DNA of 64,000 nt from Prevotella sp. CAG:1031 (GTDB lineage: Bacteria; Bacteroidota; Bacteroidia; Bacteroidales; Muribaculaceae), in contig HF985595.1 of the NCBI GenBank assembly GCA_000431215.1, positions 1 through 64,000 of the forward strand, written 5' to 3'. The notes beneath the pieces are model-generated. The model was given only the letters and a program-made list of their open reading frames with translations, had not been told where the DNA came from and did not search any database. Numbering within the stretch: position 1 is the first letter of the stretch; every line of letters starts with the position of its first letter. A program made the position numbers and the translations under genes. Below are positions 28,376-37,171 of the stretch, piece by piece.

Positions 28376-29337
28376 GAGGCTTGTCAGTGTTCGTGCTCTC
28401 TCTCCTGACTGCGTTGGCTGTATCCGGCAGCAGGCGCACTTATTTGCCGGAGATAAATCTTTGCGACTCGTCGGTAGTATTGCCTTCGTGGCCGGTGAAG
28501 TCGACACGAGGACTTATAGAGGTCAGAGGAGCTCTCAAGAAAGACCGAGATGTAGCCGGCGAGAGTTCGACATGGTGGGAAATCAATCTTGGAGCGGGCT
28601 ATCGCGTTACACTGCGCTCATATAATCCGTCGTTTGCATCGCTTGTAGATGAGAGGCTTTCTCGGGTGACTCTCTATCGGGGTGATAGCATTATAGCCCG
28701 CACGGACATGAGCAAGGGCTTCGCCCCTCAGGCCAACGCTTTTAACACACTGATTGTAGAATTAGACAGTCTGGGAAATATAGCAGTTGCCGGAGGCACG
28801 CGGATTCCTGAAGCTGTATTCGCTGTCAATGTCAGCCGGAATCTTCTGCACGAGTCTCCCTCAGTGAAATCCTGTGGATGTCTTGATATATCCAATCTGT
28901 TTGTTGAATCAGATCAGTCCATATCCCGGAAACTTATGACGGACTGGACTGAAGAAAATCTCAGGGAGCATATAAAGTCATCGCGCAATCCGGTTGAAGG
29001 AGTATATGAATATCTCGACAGAAACAATGACCCGCATTATGCCAGATTAGGAGGCCGCTATCTTATTGCTGTCGTATCGGATGGCAGTAGCGGCTACGAC
29101 ATCATATATATTGACGGTGCCAGAACGAATGAGTCGTCATGGACAACAGGAATGCTGAAAGGGCATCTTGAACCGGTTAAAATGCTTGTCGATCAGTTTT
29201 ATCTTGTCTGGTACGACGCATTGGGCGAGAAGATGACGGAAGATATAGATGCGTCAATTGAGCAAAATGCCATACTGACATTCAGATTCCCGCTTTATAA
29301 GACAGTTATACGCTTCCTTAAGCGTCCGTTGAAATGA
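28372..29337 (+). CDS. Secreted protein of unknown function
   Basis: 321 residues, not recognised. An N-terminal signal peptide (MRGLSVFVLSLLTALAVSGS) points to export. The mature part has TWWEINLGAGYRVTLRSYNP and, later, NPVEGVYEYLDRNNDPHYARL with GRYLIAVVSDGSSGYDIIYI. The second part recalls a beta-rich domain that senses or binds a ligand, but no named family is evident. It overlaps miaA by 4 bases (ATGA) and ends 3 bases before the convergent DUF5063 gene. Confidence 0.7.
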   Translation: MRGLSVFVLSLLTALAVSGSRRTYLPEINLCDSSVVLPSWPVKSTRGLIEVRGALKKDRDVAGESSTWWEINLGAGYRVTLRSYNPSFASLVDERLSRVTLYRGDSIIARTDMSKGFAPQANAFNTLIVELDSLGNIAVAGGTRIPEAVFAVNVSRNLLHESPSVKSCGCLDISNLFVESDQSISRKLMTDWTEENLREHIKSSRNPVEGVYEYLDRNNDPHYARLGGRYLIAVVSDGSSGYDIIYIDGARTNESSWTTGMLKGHLEPVKMLVDQFYLVWYDALGEKMTEDIDASIEQNAILTFRFPLYKTVIRFLKRPLK

Positions 29338-29340
29338 GAA

Positions 29341-29862
29341 TCAATCGTGGGAGTTTTCGCAACGGAGACGATCCAACGGCCTCATGACATTGCAGAGGAT
29401 TCGGCTCCAATATGTGTCAAACTCTTCCTTTACGGCCGTCACGGCTGATTCGATAATCTCATTTGGCGCATCGCGTACGGCCTCGAGAAAATTATACAGA
29501 ACCTGAAAAATGTCGGAAAGACCTTCGGCTATACTTGCTGAGATCGGAGTGTCGGAATACTTCATGTCTTCCTCGAAGACTTCAAGATACACGTCTTCTG
29601 CTCCGAAAAGATTCTCAATGGCGAGGCGGATTGAATTATAGTAATCTTCACTAAGGACATTATCGATATACTCGCTTGAATATTCATCGAGAGCGACAGC
29701 CCCGGTCAGGTCGGTCGCGCTTATGTATATTCGGGGAAGGAGCCGGGTCATAGTCGAAGTAAATTCAACTGTATCGGCCGATTCGGCAGTCTCGAGCGCC
29801 TGACAGTATTCATTAGCCAACGCCATGAATGCCAAAGTATTCGGAGCAAGAAATCCACTCAT
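29341..29862 (-). CDS. DUF5063 domain-containing protein
   Basis: 173-residue soluble, mainly helical, acidic protein. MALANEYCQALETAE near the N-terminus and LPRIYISATDL recall the DUF5063 family of Bacteroidota; function unknown. Its start overlaps the nadD stop by 4 bases, placing it at the end of a yicC-gmk-nadD transcription unit. Confidence 0.7.
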   Translation of the reverse strand: MSGFLAPNTLAFMALANEYCQALETAESADTVEFTSTMTRLLPRIYISATDLTGAVALDEYSSEYIDNVLSEDYYNSIRLAIENLFGAEDVYLEVFEEDMKYSDTPISASIAEGLSDIFQVLYNFLEAVRDAPNEIIESAVTAVKEEFDTYWSRILCNVMRPLDRLRCENSHD

Positions 29863-30461
29863 TGTTTCTGAATTTTGTAAAGATCATGGGCCCGGATATA
29901 GTCATAGACACCTTCCGGGAGGAAATAATGCATATTCTTGCCGCGCATGATTGAATCGCGTATGAATGTTGAGGATAGCGAATTCTCGGGCGCGTCGATA
30001 ATCTCGACATTATCCTCGTAGATTGTAGGTGTGCGATAGCCGGGGCGAGGATAGACAATTACTCCGAAGTCATCTATTATTTCCTGATAATCGCGCCATT
30101 GGGTGAATATCCGCCAGTTGTCGCTTCCGATAATGAGCTGGAAACTGTTGCGCGGGTATCTTTTGCGCAGAAGCCTTAGGGTATCAATCGTATAATTTGG
30201 ACGTGGCATCGACAGTTCTATGTCGCACACTTCTATGCCGGAAGTCTGGCTTGTCGCGATGCGTAGCATATCGAGTCGTGCCAGGTCTGAGATAAGTTCG
30301 TTCGGACGGGATTTTAAGGGATTGCGCGGCGACAGGGTAAGCCACACTTTGTCGATGTCTGTAAACTGCTGTATGTAGCTCGCAAGCATCATGTGACCCA
30401 CGTGAACAGGGTTGAATGACCCTCCCAGAATCCCTATTTTCCGAAGCGCGGTCTCCGTCAT
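29859..30461 (-). CDS. nadD: Nicotinate-nucleotide adenylyltransferase
   Basis: NadD, 200 residues, joins nicotinate mononucleotide and ATP to form deamido-NAD in NAD synthesis. The nucleotidyltransferase motifs are present: GGSFNPVHVGHMMLA near the N-terminus with the HxGH signature, and LSSTFIRDSI near the C-terminus. Overlaps of 4 bases with gmk and with the DUF5063 gene show tight coupling. Confidence 0.95.
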   Translation of the reverse strand: MTETALRKIGILGGSFNPVHVGHMMLASYIQQFTDIDKVWLTLSPRNPLKSRPNELISDLARLDMLRIATSQTSGIEVCDIELSMPRPNYTIDTLRLLRKRYPRNSFQLIIGSDNWRIFTQWRDYQEIIDDFGVIVYPRPGYRTPTIYEDNVEIIDAPENSLSSTFIRDSIMRGKNMHYFLPEGVYDYIRAHDLYKIQKQ

Positions 30462-31030
30462 GACTTGCTGAGAAATTCTGATATGGTGTCGTGGACTGTG
30501 TCGATGGCCGAAGCGAGGTCATCGTTGACAACAGTGTTGTCGAAACGCGGTTCATAGCCCATTTCGGTTTCGGCTTTTGAAAGACGCTTCGAGATGTCAG
30601 ATTCGCTGTCGGTGGCGCGAAGGCGAAGCCGGTTGGCGAGCTCTTCGAGCGAGGGGGGTGCAATGAAGATTGCGATTGCCCGGTCACCGTATATTTTTTT
30701 TACATTAAGAGCTCCCTCGACGTCAATATCAAGAATGCAGTTAAACCCTGATGCGAGTATCGAGTCAATCTCGCTCCGCAAGGTGCCGTAGAAACGGCCG
30801 GGATATACTTCTTCATGTTCTACGAAGTCACCTGACTTAATATGGCTCCGGAATTCCTCGTCGCTGAGGAAATGATAGTGTATTCCGTTGATCTCTCCGA
30901 CCCGCGGCGGTCTGTTTGTGGCTGAGACACTGAAGCGCAGATTGAGATCGCCGCGCTCCATAAGAGCCTTGATTATCGTTGATTTACCGCAGCCTGAGGG
31001 CGCTGATAGGATAATAATCTTTCCCTCCAT
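30458..31030 (-). CDS. gmk: Guanylate kinase
   Basis: Guanylate kinase, 190 residues, phosphorylates GMP to GDP. The P-loop SAPSGCGKST is at residues 9-18. The GMP-binding signature includes SATNRPPRVGEINGIHYHFLS, then FVEHEEVYPGRFYGT. LDIDVEGALNVKK and the RLRATDSESDISKRL lid region follow. It lies between yicC and nadD. Confidence 0.96.
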   Translation of the reverse strand: MEGKIIILSAPSGCGKSTIIKALMERGDLNLRFSVSATNRPPRVGEINGIHYHFLSDEEFRSHIKSGDFVEHEEVYPGRFYGTLRSEIDSILASGFNCILDIDVEGALNVKKIYGDRAIAIFIAPPSLEELANRLRLRATDSESDISKRLSKAETEMGYEPRFDNTVVNDDLASAIDTVHDTISEFLSKS

Positions 31031-31033
31031 GGT

Positions 31034-31909
31034 TCAGAGCACGTTTAGAACTTGTTCTTTTATCTGCTCAAGCTCATCTTTCATCTTTACGACGATACGC
31101 TGCATTTCGGCATGGTTGCTCTTTGATCCGAGCGTATTTATCTCGCGTCCCATTTCCTGAGCTATGAAACCTAGTTTTTTACCTTGGCCTTCGGCTCCGT
31201 TCATGGTGTCGATGAAATAGCTGAGATGCGTAGCCAGCCGCTGCTTTTCTTCGTTAATGTCGAGCTTTTCTATATAAAATATCATTTCCTGCTCAAGGCG
31301 GGCCCGATCAACGTCGATCTTTGTCAGTGAGGCAAGATTCTCTTCAATACGGCGCCGTATCTTGGTGACCCGCTCAATTTCGTAGGGGCCGACTGTCGTC
31401 AGAAGTTCCCCGATCTGGCTCACTCTATCGGAAAAGAATGTCTCAAGTTTCGAACCTTCATTTCGGCGATAGCTGATCAATTCATCGATGGCTCGGTTAA
31501 GGGTTTCAAGGATGTCGGTGCGTATTTCCGGACGCAGTCCGGTGGAGCTGTTTGTGCGAACAACGTCAGGAAGCCGCAAAAGGGTTGCATACCAGTCGGC
31601 TGGTTCAGGAAGTCCGAGAGCAGCGCGTGCTTGCTCAATCTGCTGCTTATAGATCTGCATTGTCTCGATGTCGAGAGTCGCGCTATCGTTGGCTGCCGTT
31701 CCTTCGATATTAACTGTAAGGTCTACTTTCCCGCGTTTAAGACGTTGGGATATTATTGCTCGCATTTCAAGATCGAGTTCGCGACATGAGCCCGGAACCC
31801 GTGATGAGATGTCGATCTGTTTTGAGTTTAGAGACTTTACTTCAACCGTGATTTTGAGTCCGGGGGTCTGTTTCACGGCCTTGCCAAACCCCGTCATGGA
31901 TAGCAGCAT
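31034..31909 (-). CDS. YicC/YloC family endoribonuclease
   Basis: YicC-family protein, about 291 residues. The family has been linked to RNA degradation and small-RNA turnover in Escherichia coli. Start MLLSMTGFGKA at 31909 is chosen because SMTGFG is the near-universal opening of the family. Other signatures are VEVKSLNSKQIDISSRVP, and near the C-terminus GKKLGFIAQEMGREINTLGSKSN. It is the first gene of the yicC-gmk-nadD-DUF5063 group, a known neighbour of gmk in many bacteria. Confidence 0.93.
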   Translation of the reverse strand: MLLSMTGFGKAVKQTPGLKITVEVKSLNSKQIDISSRVPGSCRELDLEMRAIISQRLKRGKVDLTVNIEGTAANDSATLDIETMQIYKQQIEQARAALGLPEPADWYATLLRLPDVVRTNSSTGLRPEIRTDILETLNRAIDELISYRRNEGSKLETFFSDRVSQIGELLTTVGPYEIERVTKIRRRIEENLASLTKIDVDRARLEQEMIFYIEKLDINEEKQRLATHLSYFIDTMNGAEGQGKKLGFIAQEMGREINTLGSKSNHAEMQRIVVKMKDELEQIKEQVLNVL

Positions 31910-31961
31910 ATAGATCGGTTTAAATATCGGCAAAAATAATAATTGTAGGCTAATAATGCAA

Positions 31962-31993
31962 ATAAAAAGCCGGAACCCTGAGCGGGCACCGGC
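31962..31993 (-). terminator. Terminator of the NlpC/P60 peptidase gene
   Basis: On the minus strand a GCCGGTGCCC / GGGTTCCGGC stem with a short loop is followed by TTTTTATTT, about 31 bases after the stop codon at 32025. Confidence 0.85.
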
Positions 31994-32024
31994 AATTATC
32001 GGTAGGTTATCAACGTTTTGTAGT

Positions 32025-32690
32025 TTATTTATTGTTGAAAGCTTCTATGTGTCCGTCGTTGATTATTCTTTTTGCTCCAATAAAATGGCTTGAGTAATAA
32101 CCGTTGTCGGGGAAGTTCTGATAAACTACGCCTCGGCGGGTAGAAGCGTGAATAAATTTGCAAGTTCCGTTTTCACGATCGACTGAAGCAACCATTGCAA
32201 CGTGTCCGACTCCGCGACGTCCGCTTCGGCGGCTGCTGAAAAACAGGAGATCACCGGGCTGAAGGTTTTTGACATTTACTTTGGTGCCCTGAGTGTATTG
32301 CTGACCTGAAGTGCGGTTTATATGGATTCCGAATTTGCGATAAACATAGCTTGTGAAGCCGGAGCAATCGAATGACTTAGGGCCTGTCGAGCCCCATACG
32401 TAAGGCGTCCCGAGGAACTTAGCGGCGTATTCGATCATTTCTTTGGCAAGTTCTGATCCGCTCGCGCTTTTGGCGGTAGGACGCGCCTTGAAGCCTGCAA
32501 AGGGACTGTGCAGCCGGGCATTCTCAAATGACTGCTCGACAAAAGCCGCACTGATTTCCTGCTGGAGTTCGGTTGCACGGGCGTGTTTCATCGGTACTCC
32601 GGTGTGTTGGACTGCTGTTGCGTTAACGCTTGTGAGCGAAATGAGGCCAAACGTAACCCCGGATATGATTGCTTTAATTGAATTGTTCAT
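32025..32690 (-). CDS. C40 family peptidase (NlpC/P60 domain)
   Basis: 221-residue exported cell-wall hydrolase with a signal peptide (about 1-25, cleaved near VNATAVQ). The NlpC/P60 domain (about 80-205) carries catalytic C109 (FDCSGF), H163 (GVGHVAMV) and H181 (FIHAS). The family cuts peptide stems of peptidoglycan, typically between D-Glu and the diamino acid. It is a single-gene unit with its own promoter at 32765 and a terminator at 31962. Confidence 0.93.
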   Translation of the reverse strand: MNNSIKAIISGVTFGLISLTSVNATAVQHTGVPMKHARATELQQEISAAFVEQSFENARLHSPFAGFKARPTAKSASGSELAKEMIEYAAKFLGTPYVWGSTGPKSFDCSGFTSYVYRKFGIHINRTSGQQYTQGTKVNVKNLQPGDLLFFSSRRSGRRGVGHVAMVASVDRENGTCKFIHASTRRGVVYQNFPDNGYYSSHFIGAKRIINDGHIEAFNNK

Positions 32691-32764
32691 TTATAAGTTT
32701 TGGTTAAAGCGCTCTTGAAATCCATTCAGATTACGGCGCACTGTATTTTCTGTTTTTGACGATG

Positions 32765-32796
32765 CAAAATTACTCTTTTTCATTGAGCCTTGCAAA
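32765..32796 (-). promoter_or_regulatory. Promoter of the NlpC/P60 peptidase gene
   Basis: On the minus strand TTTG (32793-32796) and TAATTTTG (32765-32772) are 20 bases apart, a full match to the Bacteroidota promoter. The predicted leader is about 65 bases. Confidence 0.75.
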
Positions 32797-33301
32797 TGGC
32801 AAAATGGTCATTCTCAATCTATTGCATTTTTTTGAGACCAATTTTAGATTGATCAACAATACTTAATTTTGCTCGAAATATTTAACAATTGCGCGCGGTG
32901 TCGGTTAAAAATTAACCCTTATTGACATTAGCGTTGTTTTTATCCGAATCTTTAAATATTGCTATTTAGCTTATCTTCTGATTATTATGTATACTAATTA
33001 AATGTTTAGTTCGCTCTTGCGGGAATTTGGCGTGATTTAAAGGCGTTTTGCACGTCTGCCGTAGGGTTTGTGCAAATACAAATGTTAATTTCGTCTCCGT
33101 TTGAATACAATAATTAACATGGTTTAACTCGATCTGGTTGATATATAATCTATCAGAGGCGTGATTATGCGAAATGAGACCGATGGTAAGCCGGCCTCTT
33201 TCGATAAGAGTATTTATAGCTTATGAATAATGGCTTTTCGTGGATTGAACACGGAATAAGAATTATCCGGATCAGATAAATCGTAAATCGATTATAATTT
33301 G
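32797..33301. other. AT-rich intergenic region without a recognised gene
   Basis: About 500 bases between two divergent units. No reading frame above about 20 codons has support. It contains arms ATGTTAATT (33082-33090) and AATTAACAT (33112-33120) and an AGAGGC/GCCTCT pair around 33153-33202 that could form hairpins. A TAATTTTG-like box near 32863 has no well-placed -33 element. A small RNA is possible but not demonstrated. Confidence 0.4.
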
Positions 33302-33309
33302 TAATTTTG
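33302..33309 (+). promoter_or_regulatory. -7 promoter box of the 60-residue membrane protein gene
   Basis: TAATTTTG ends 7 bases before the ATG at 33317, so the transcript would be nearly leaderless. The -33 element is not clear. Confidence 0.5.
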
Positions 33310-33316
33310 CATTTAT

Positions 33317-33499
33317 ATGATTGAGATATATTTCATTGTAGCAGTTCTCTATGCATTGATATGCGCTGTGTTATACACTTTTCTATGGCCGCGTAGAAAA
33401 GACGAGTTGCCGCGTAAAAAGTTTTTTTTGCGAATCTTGGGCTGTTTTTCGGTAGTAGGAGCGTTTTTGAGCTGGGTTTTCTACATGCTTTTTAAATAG
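33317..33499 (+). CDS. Small membrane protein, 60 residues
   Basis: Two hydrophobic helices (about 4-24 and 40-58) are separated by a basic loop (WPRRKDELPRKKFF). No known family is recognised. The promoter-like box just upstream and the clear helix-loop-helix pattern support a real gene. The last 19 bases overlap the 3' end of the convergent FAD oxidoreductase gene. Confidence 0.55.
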   Translation: MIEIYFIVAVLYALICAVLYTFLWPRRKDELPRKKFFLRILGCFSVVGAFLSWVFYMLFK

Positions 33500-35049
33500 T
33501 CTGCCAGTGATTCTGCGCAGCGTCTGCCGTCAATTGCAGCCGAGACAATCCCTCCGGCGTATCCTGCGCCTTCTCCAGCGGGAAAAAATCCACGGGTGTT
33601 CACTGATTCAAGGGTTTCGGGGTCACGTGTGATTCTTACGGGTGACGACGTGCGCGTTTCGTCGCCGATGACAGTGGCTTTTTCGGTAAGGAAACCGCGC
33701 TGTTTCTTGTTGAAGTCACGAAATCCTTCTTGCAGACGTACCGTTATCTGTCTGGGAAGGAGTTTGTCGACACGCGCACTGAACAAACCGGGAGCATAGC
33801 TCGATGGATTAAGCGTTTCAGAGAGTCTGCCGTCGACAAAGTCGGTCATTTTTTGAGCCGGAGCACTTTGGCTGCCGTCGCCGGCATTAAAGAACCTGCG
33901 TTCAATATCCTGTTGCCATGCCATTAACGAGAGAGGCCCTTCAGAAGCATATTGCTCGGGGACATCTTCCGGCAGAACTTCCACAACCATTCCTGAGTTT
34001 GCCCAACGTCCGCTTCGTGATGACGACGACATTCCGTTGACCACGAGTTCGCCCGGAGCAGACGATGCCGGGACTACCACACCGCCCGGACACATGCAGA
34101 AACTGTAGACACCGCGTCCGTCGACGCGCGTCAGCTGAGTGTATTCTGCCGGAGGAAGATATTGCCCGCGTCCCTGGGCAGAGTGATATCGCAATGAGTC
34201 GATGAGCGACTGCGGGTGTTCAAGTCTGACCCCCATTGCTATTCCTTTTGCTTCGAGTGCGACCCCTTCGGAATTAAGCATTTTATAAACATCTCTGGCG
34301 GAGTGGCCTGTCGCGAGGATAACCGGCCCGAAGAACTTGCTGCCGTCAGCCAGAGCAATCCCTTCAACGCGATGGTCGGAGATCATTATTTTTTCAACTC
34401 TCGATCCGAAATGAACTTCGCCTCCGCAATGTTCAATTGTGAGACGTATCCGTTTGATTATCTCAGGCAGGCGGTTTGTGCCGATATGCGGATGCGCCTC
34501 GACGAGGATGTCCGCGGATGCGCCATGCTGATAGAGCAGATTGAGAATAACATCGACAGGCCCGCGCTTTTTGCTGCGAGTAAACAGCTTACCGTCACTG
34601 AATGTTCCCGCGCCTCCTTCTCCGAAGCAGTAGTTTGAATCAGGATCGACTATTCCTTTTCTTGATATGTCGGCTACGTCAATACGGCGCGAGTCAACGT
34701 CTTTTCCACGTTCGAATATTATCGGTTTTATTCCGAGCTCTATCAGGCGCAGGGCGGCAAACAGTCCCGCGGGGCCGGCTCCTACAATTAAGGCTTCTGG
34801 AGATTCCGGGCTCAATTCCGTGAACTCGACAGGGGCGGGGAGGGTAGAGGCCGGGGCCTCGTCTATGAAAGCGCGCACTGTCAGATTGATCATCACTCTC
34901 CGCTGACGCGCGTCAATGCTGCGGCGAATGGTTTTCACGGCTTTTATGCGGTTAGCGTCGATTCCGAGCCGACTCGAGACCTCGCCGATTACTTTCAGTT
35001 CTGATGCGGCACTTCGCGGATCGAGTCTAAGTTGTATATCTTCAGTCAT
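33481..35049 (-). CDS. NAD(P)/FAD-dependent oxidoreductase
   Basis: 522-residue flavoprotein of the group annotated as FAD-dependent dehydrogenase (COG2509-like). An N-terminal alpha/beta domain (about 1-80) precedes a dinucleotide-binding fold with ALIVGAGPAGLFAALRL and the acidic strand end IIFERG. Also present are YCFGEGGAGTFSDGKLFTR, VILATGHSARDVY, and near the C-terminus GFFPAGEGAGYAGGIVSAAIDG for FAD. The substrate is unknown for the family. It is probably co-transcribed with the MATE gene upstream (4-base gap). Confidence 0.88.
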   Translation of the reverse strand: MTEDIQLRLDPRSAASELKVIGEVSSRLGIDANRIKAVKTIRRSIDARQRRVMINLTVRAFIDEAPASTLPAPVEFTELSPESPEALIVGAGPAGLFAALRLIELGIKPIIFERGKDVDSRRIDVADISRKGIVDPDSNYCFGEGGAGTFSDGKLFTRSKKRGPVDVILNLLYQHGASADILVEAHPHIGTNRLPEIIKRIRLTIEHCGGEVHFGSRVEKIMISDHRVEGIALADGSKFFGPVILATGHSARDVYKMLNSEGVALEAKGIAMGVRLEHPQSLIDSLRYHSAQGRGQYLPPAEYTQLTRVDGRGVYSFCMCPGGVVVPASSAPGELVVNGMSSSSRSGRWANSGMVVEVLPEDVPEQYASEGPLSLMAWQQDIERRFFNAGDGSQSAPAQKMTDFVDGRLSETLNPSSYAPGLFSARVDKLLPRQITVRLQEGFRDFNKKQRGFLTEKATVIGDETRTSSPVRITRDPETLESVNTRGFFPAGEGAGYAGGIVSAAIDGRRCAESLADYLKSM

Positions 35050-35053
35050 TTAA

Positions 35054-36433
35054 TTATGACATTTTTGGTTTAAAAATTGAATTGCTGCGGCGTGTAGCCC
35101 ATGCAAGAATACCTATGGCAAGAAAAAACGAAAGCATATCGCTGCCGGTCATTGAAGCCCAAACTCCGTCAACTCCCCAGATTCCGGGAAATATTGAAAG
35201 GAACGGAATAAGTAACAATAGCTGGCGGGTCAGCGACAGTATTATAGAATATATAGGATGGCCCACGGCCTGAAAAAAGTTCTGGATAATTATTTGTGCG
35301 CCAACAAGCGGATAAAAGATGAAGTAAATGCGGAATCCGCGACTGGCTATCGCGATAAGTGTCGGATCGACGGTAAATAATGAACTTATCGTCGACGGGA
35401 TGAGCTCTGTCAAAGCCCAACCTACTGAGGTTATTGCAACACCGATCCATATTCCGATACGGAGTGTGCGTTTAACCCTGACGATGTTGCCGGCGCCATA
35501 GTTATAGCCCAGTATCGGTTGCATTCCCTGAGTGACACCGAACACAATCATCACAAAGAACATCGTTGTTCTGTTCAGAATGCCGAATGCTCCGACAGCC
35601 AGATCTCCATCTGAACCGGCACAGTCAAGCAGAGCGTGGTTAATGAAAATAACGACGACACAAGCGCATACATTCATCAGAAACGGTGACATTCCGATAG
35701 CATAGATGCGCCTTACTATCGTCCACTTCAACCACGACATCCTGAAATCGAAATGGACAAAGCTTTTGGAGCTGCTGAAATGAATTAGAACCCAGATGAG
35801 AGCGACTGTCTGCCCACATATTGTCGAAAAAGCGGCACCACGAATGCCCCAGTCGAGCTTGAAAATCAATATCGGAGCTATTATGATATTGGCTACGACC
35901 GACAGCAGGGCAGAAATCATCGCCTTACGCGGATAGCCGGTTGCGCGCATGATATTGTTCAGCCCGATAAATACGTATGATATGGGCGATCCTAACAATA
36001 TTACCTGCATGAATTCTCGCGCAAAGGGTATAGTGGAGTCTGTAGCACCGAAAAAAATCAGAATGTCGTCAAGGAATACGAAAGCCAATCCTCCGAATAC
36101 AACGGAATGAATAAGGCAGAGGACGAGCACATTGTTCAGGACGTCGGTAGCTCTGTCGCGGTTCTGCTGCCCGAGAAAGATCGACGATACGGCTGCCCCT
36201 CCGACAGCGATAAACATACAGAACGCCATTACCAGATTCATCAGCGGGAAGGTGATGGCGAGTCCGGCAATAGCCATTGCTCCGACGCCGCGGCCTATGA
36301 ATATACTGTCGATAATATTATATAAGGATGTCGCAACGCTTGCTATGACTGCGGGTACGGAATACTGCAACAACAGGCTGCCGATAGATTTCCGACCAAG
36401 AGTTTCGGGTGTGGACTGAGTAAGCTGCGACAT
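35054..36433 (-). CDS. MATE family efflux transporter
   Basis: Multidrug and toxin extrusion-type exporter, about 459 residues with twelve predicted helices arranged as two six-helix halves. The first half begins SIGSLLLQYSVPAVIASVATSLYNIIDSIFIGRGVG, written here in parts: YNIIDSIFIG is typical. GVTQGMQPILGYNYGAGN in the second half is a strong MATE signature. The start MSQLTQ (36433) is preferred because an upstream in-frame ATG at 36457 overlaps the -7 promoter box. Exports cationic compounds with Na+ or H+; the substrate cannot be told. Confidence 0.93.
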   Translation of the reverse strand: MSQLTQSTPETLGRKSIGSLLLQYSVPAVIASVATSLYNIIDSIFIGRGVGAMAIAGLAITFPLMNLVMAFCMFIAVGGAAVSSIFLGQQNRDRATDVLNNVLVLCLIHSVVFGGLAFVFLDDILIFFGATDSTIPFAREFMQVILLGSPISYVFIGLNNIMRATGYPRKAMISALLSVVANIIIAPILIFKLDWGIRGAAFSTICGQTVALIWVLIHFSSSKSFVHFDFRMSWLKWTIVRRIYAIGMSPFLMNVCACVVVIFINHALLDCAGSDGDLAVGAFGILNRTTMFFVMIVFGVTQGMQPILGYNYGAGNIVRVKRTLRIGIWIGVAITSVGWALTELIPSTISSLFTVDPTLIAIASRGFRIYFIFYPLVGAQIIIQNFFQAVGHPIYSIILSLTRQLLLLIPFLSIFPGIWGVDGVWASMTGSDMLSFFLAIGILAWATRRSNSIFKPKMS

Positions 36434-36454
36434 TGATATACTTGTTTTACGATG

Positions 36455-36462
36455 CAAAGTTA
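36455..36462 (-). promoter_or_regulatory. -7 promoter box of the MATE / oxidoreductase unit
   Basis: Minus-strand TAACTTTG, 21 bases before the start at 36433. It decides the start choice for the MATE gene. Confidence 0.5.
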
Positions 36463-36494
36463 CTTCAAAATTTCGGCATGAGATGGGTATTTAC

Positions 36495-36502
36495 TAATTT
36501 TG
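36495..36502 (+). promoter_or_regulatory. -7 promoter box of the HAD phosphatase gene
   Basis: TAATTTTG, 24 bases before the ATG at 36527, divergent from the MATE promoter. Confidence 0.45.
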
Positions 36503-36526
36503 TGACCTGATACAACCGCTATAATT

Positions 36527-37171
36527 ATGCAATACGCAGCTCTTTTTGATCTCGACGGAGTCATTATCGACAGTGAGAGCCGTTACACTGTTTTTTGGGA
36601 CGGCATTGAACATATTTTCCCGACAGGCATTCCGGATTTTGCTATGGCGATAAAAGGGACTAATCTGACGAGTATACTGTCGAACTATGCCGAGCAGTCG
36701 GTTAGAGATGATATAGTCGCCCGTCTTCAGGAATTCGAGCTCAATATGGAGCTTCCGCTTTATCCCGGCGCCGTAGAGTTTCTTGATTCGTTGTCAGAAG
36801 CCGGTGTGGCGCGTGCTTTGGTTACTTCAAGCGCCGATGACAAGATGGAGGTCTTATGGAAGCGTCATCCAAGATTGAGAGATTGCTTCGAAGCAGTAGT
36901 GACAGGATCCATGGTGAAAAAATCCAAGCCGAATCCCGAAGGATATTTAACGGCTGCGAAGCTGCTCGGGTTTGATCCTTCAGATTGTTTTGTCTTTGAG
37001 GACTCGATTCAGGGACTGCAGGCGGGACGTGCAAGCGGGGCAACGGTAATCGCCCTTTCGACAACCAATCCCCGAAGTGTAGTCGCCCGGTATTCCGATT
37101 TGGTTCTTGACGGAATAGGCGGGTTTACGGTCGCTGAAATGATTGGTCTGAAAGAAAATATCAGTAGATAA
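36527..37171 (+). CDS. HAD family phosphatase, beta-phosphoglucomutase-like
   Basis: 214-residue haloacid dehalogenase-like hydrolase. Motif I FDLDGVIIDSE (residues 7-17) has the nucleophile and acid/base Asp pair. Motif II is VTSSAD, motif III Lys lies in KKSKPNPEGY, and motif IV is FEDSIQGLQAG. A helical cap lies between motifs I and II as in beta-phosphoglucomutase and phosphoglycolate phosphatases. The substrate is probably a sugar phosphate; it cannot be fixed from sequence. The 3' end overlaps convergent murB by 11 bases. Confidence 0.9.
   Translation: MQYAALFDLDGVIIDSESRYTVFWDGIEHIFPTGIPDFAMAIKGTNLTSILSNYAEQSVRDDIVARLQEFELNMELPLYPGAVEFLDSLSEAGVARALVTSSADDKMEVLWKRHPRLRDCFEAVVTGSMVKKSKPNPEGYLTAAKLLGFDPSDCFVFEDSIQGLQAGRASGATVIALSTTNPRSVVARYSDLVLDGIGGFTVAEMIGLKENISR

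Noticed and set aside
27494..28507. Minus-strand frame across miaA
   Set aside because: MiaA is intact with P-loop and tRNA motifs; the opposite frame has no recognisable features.
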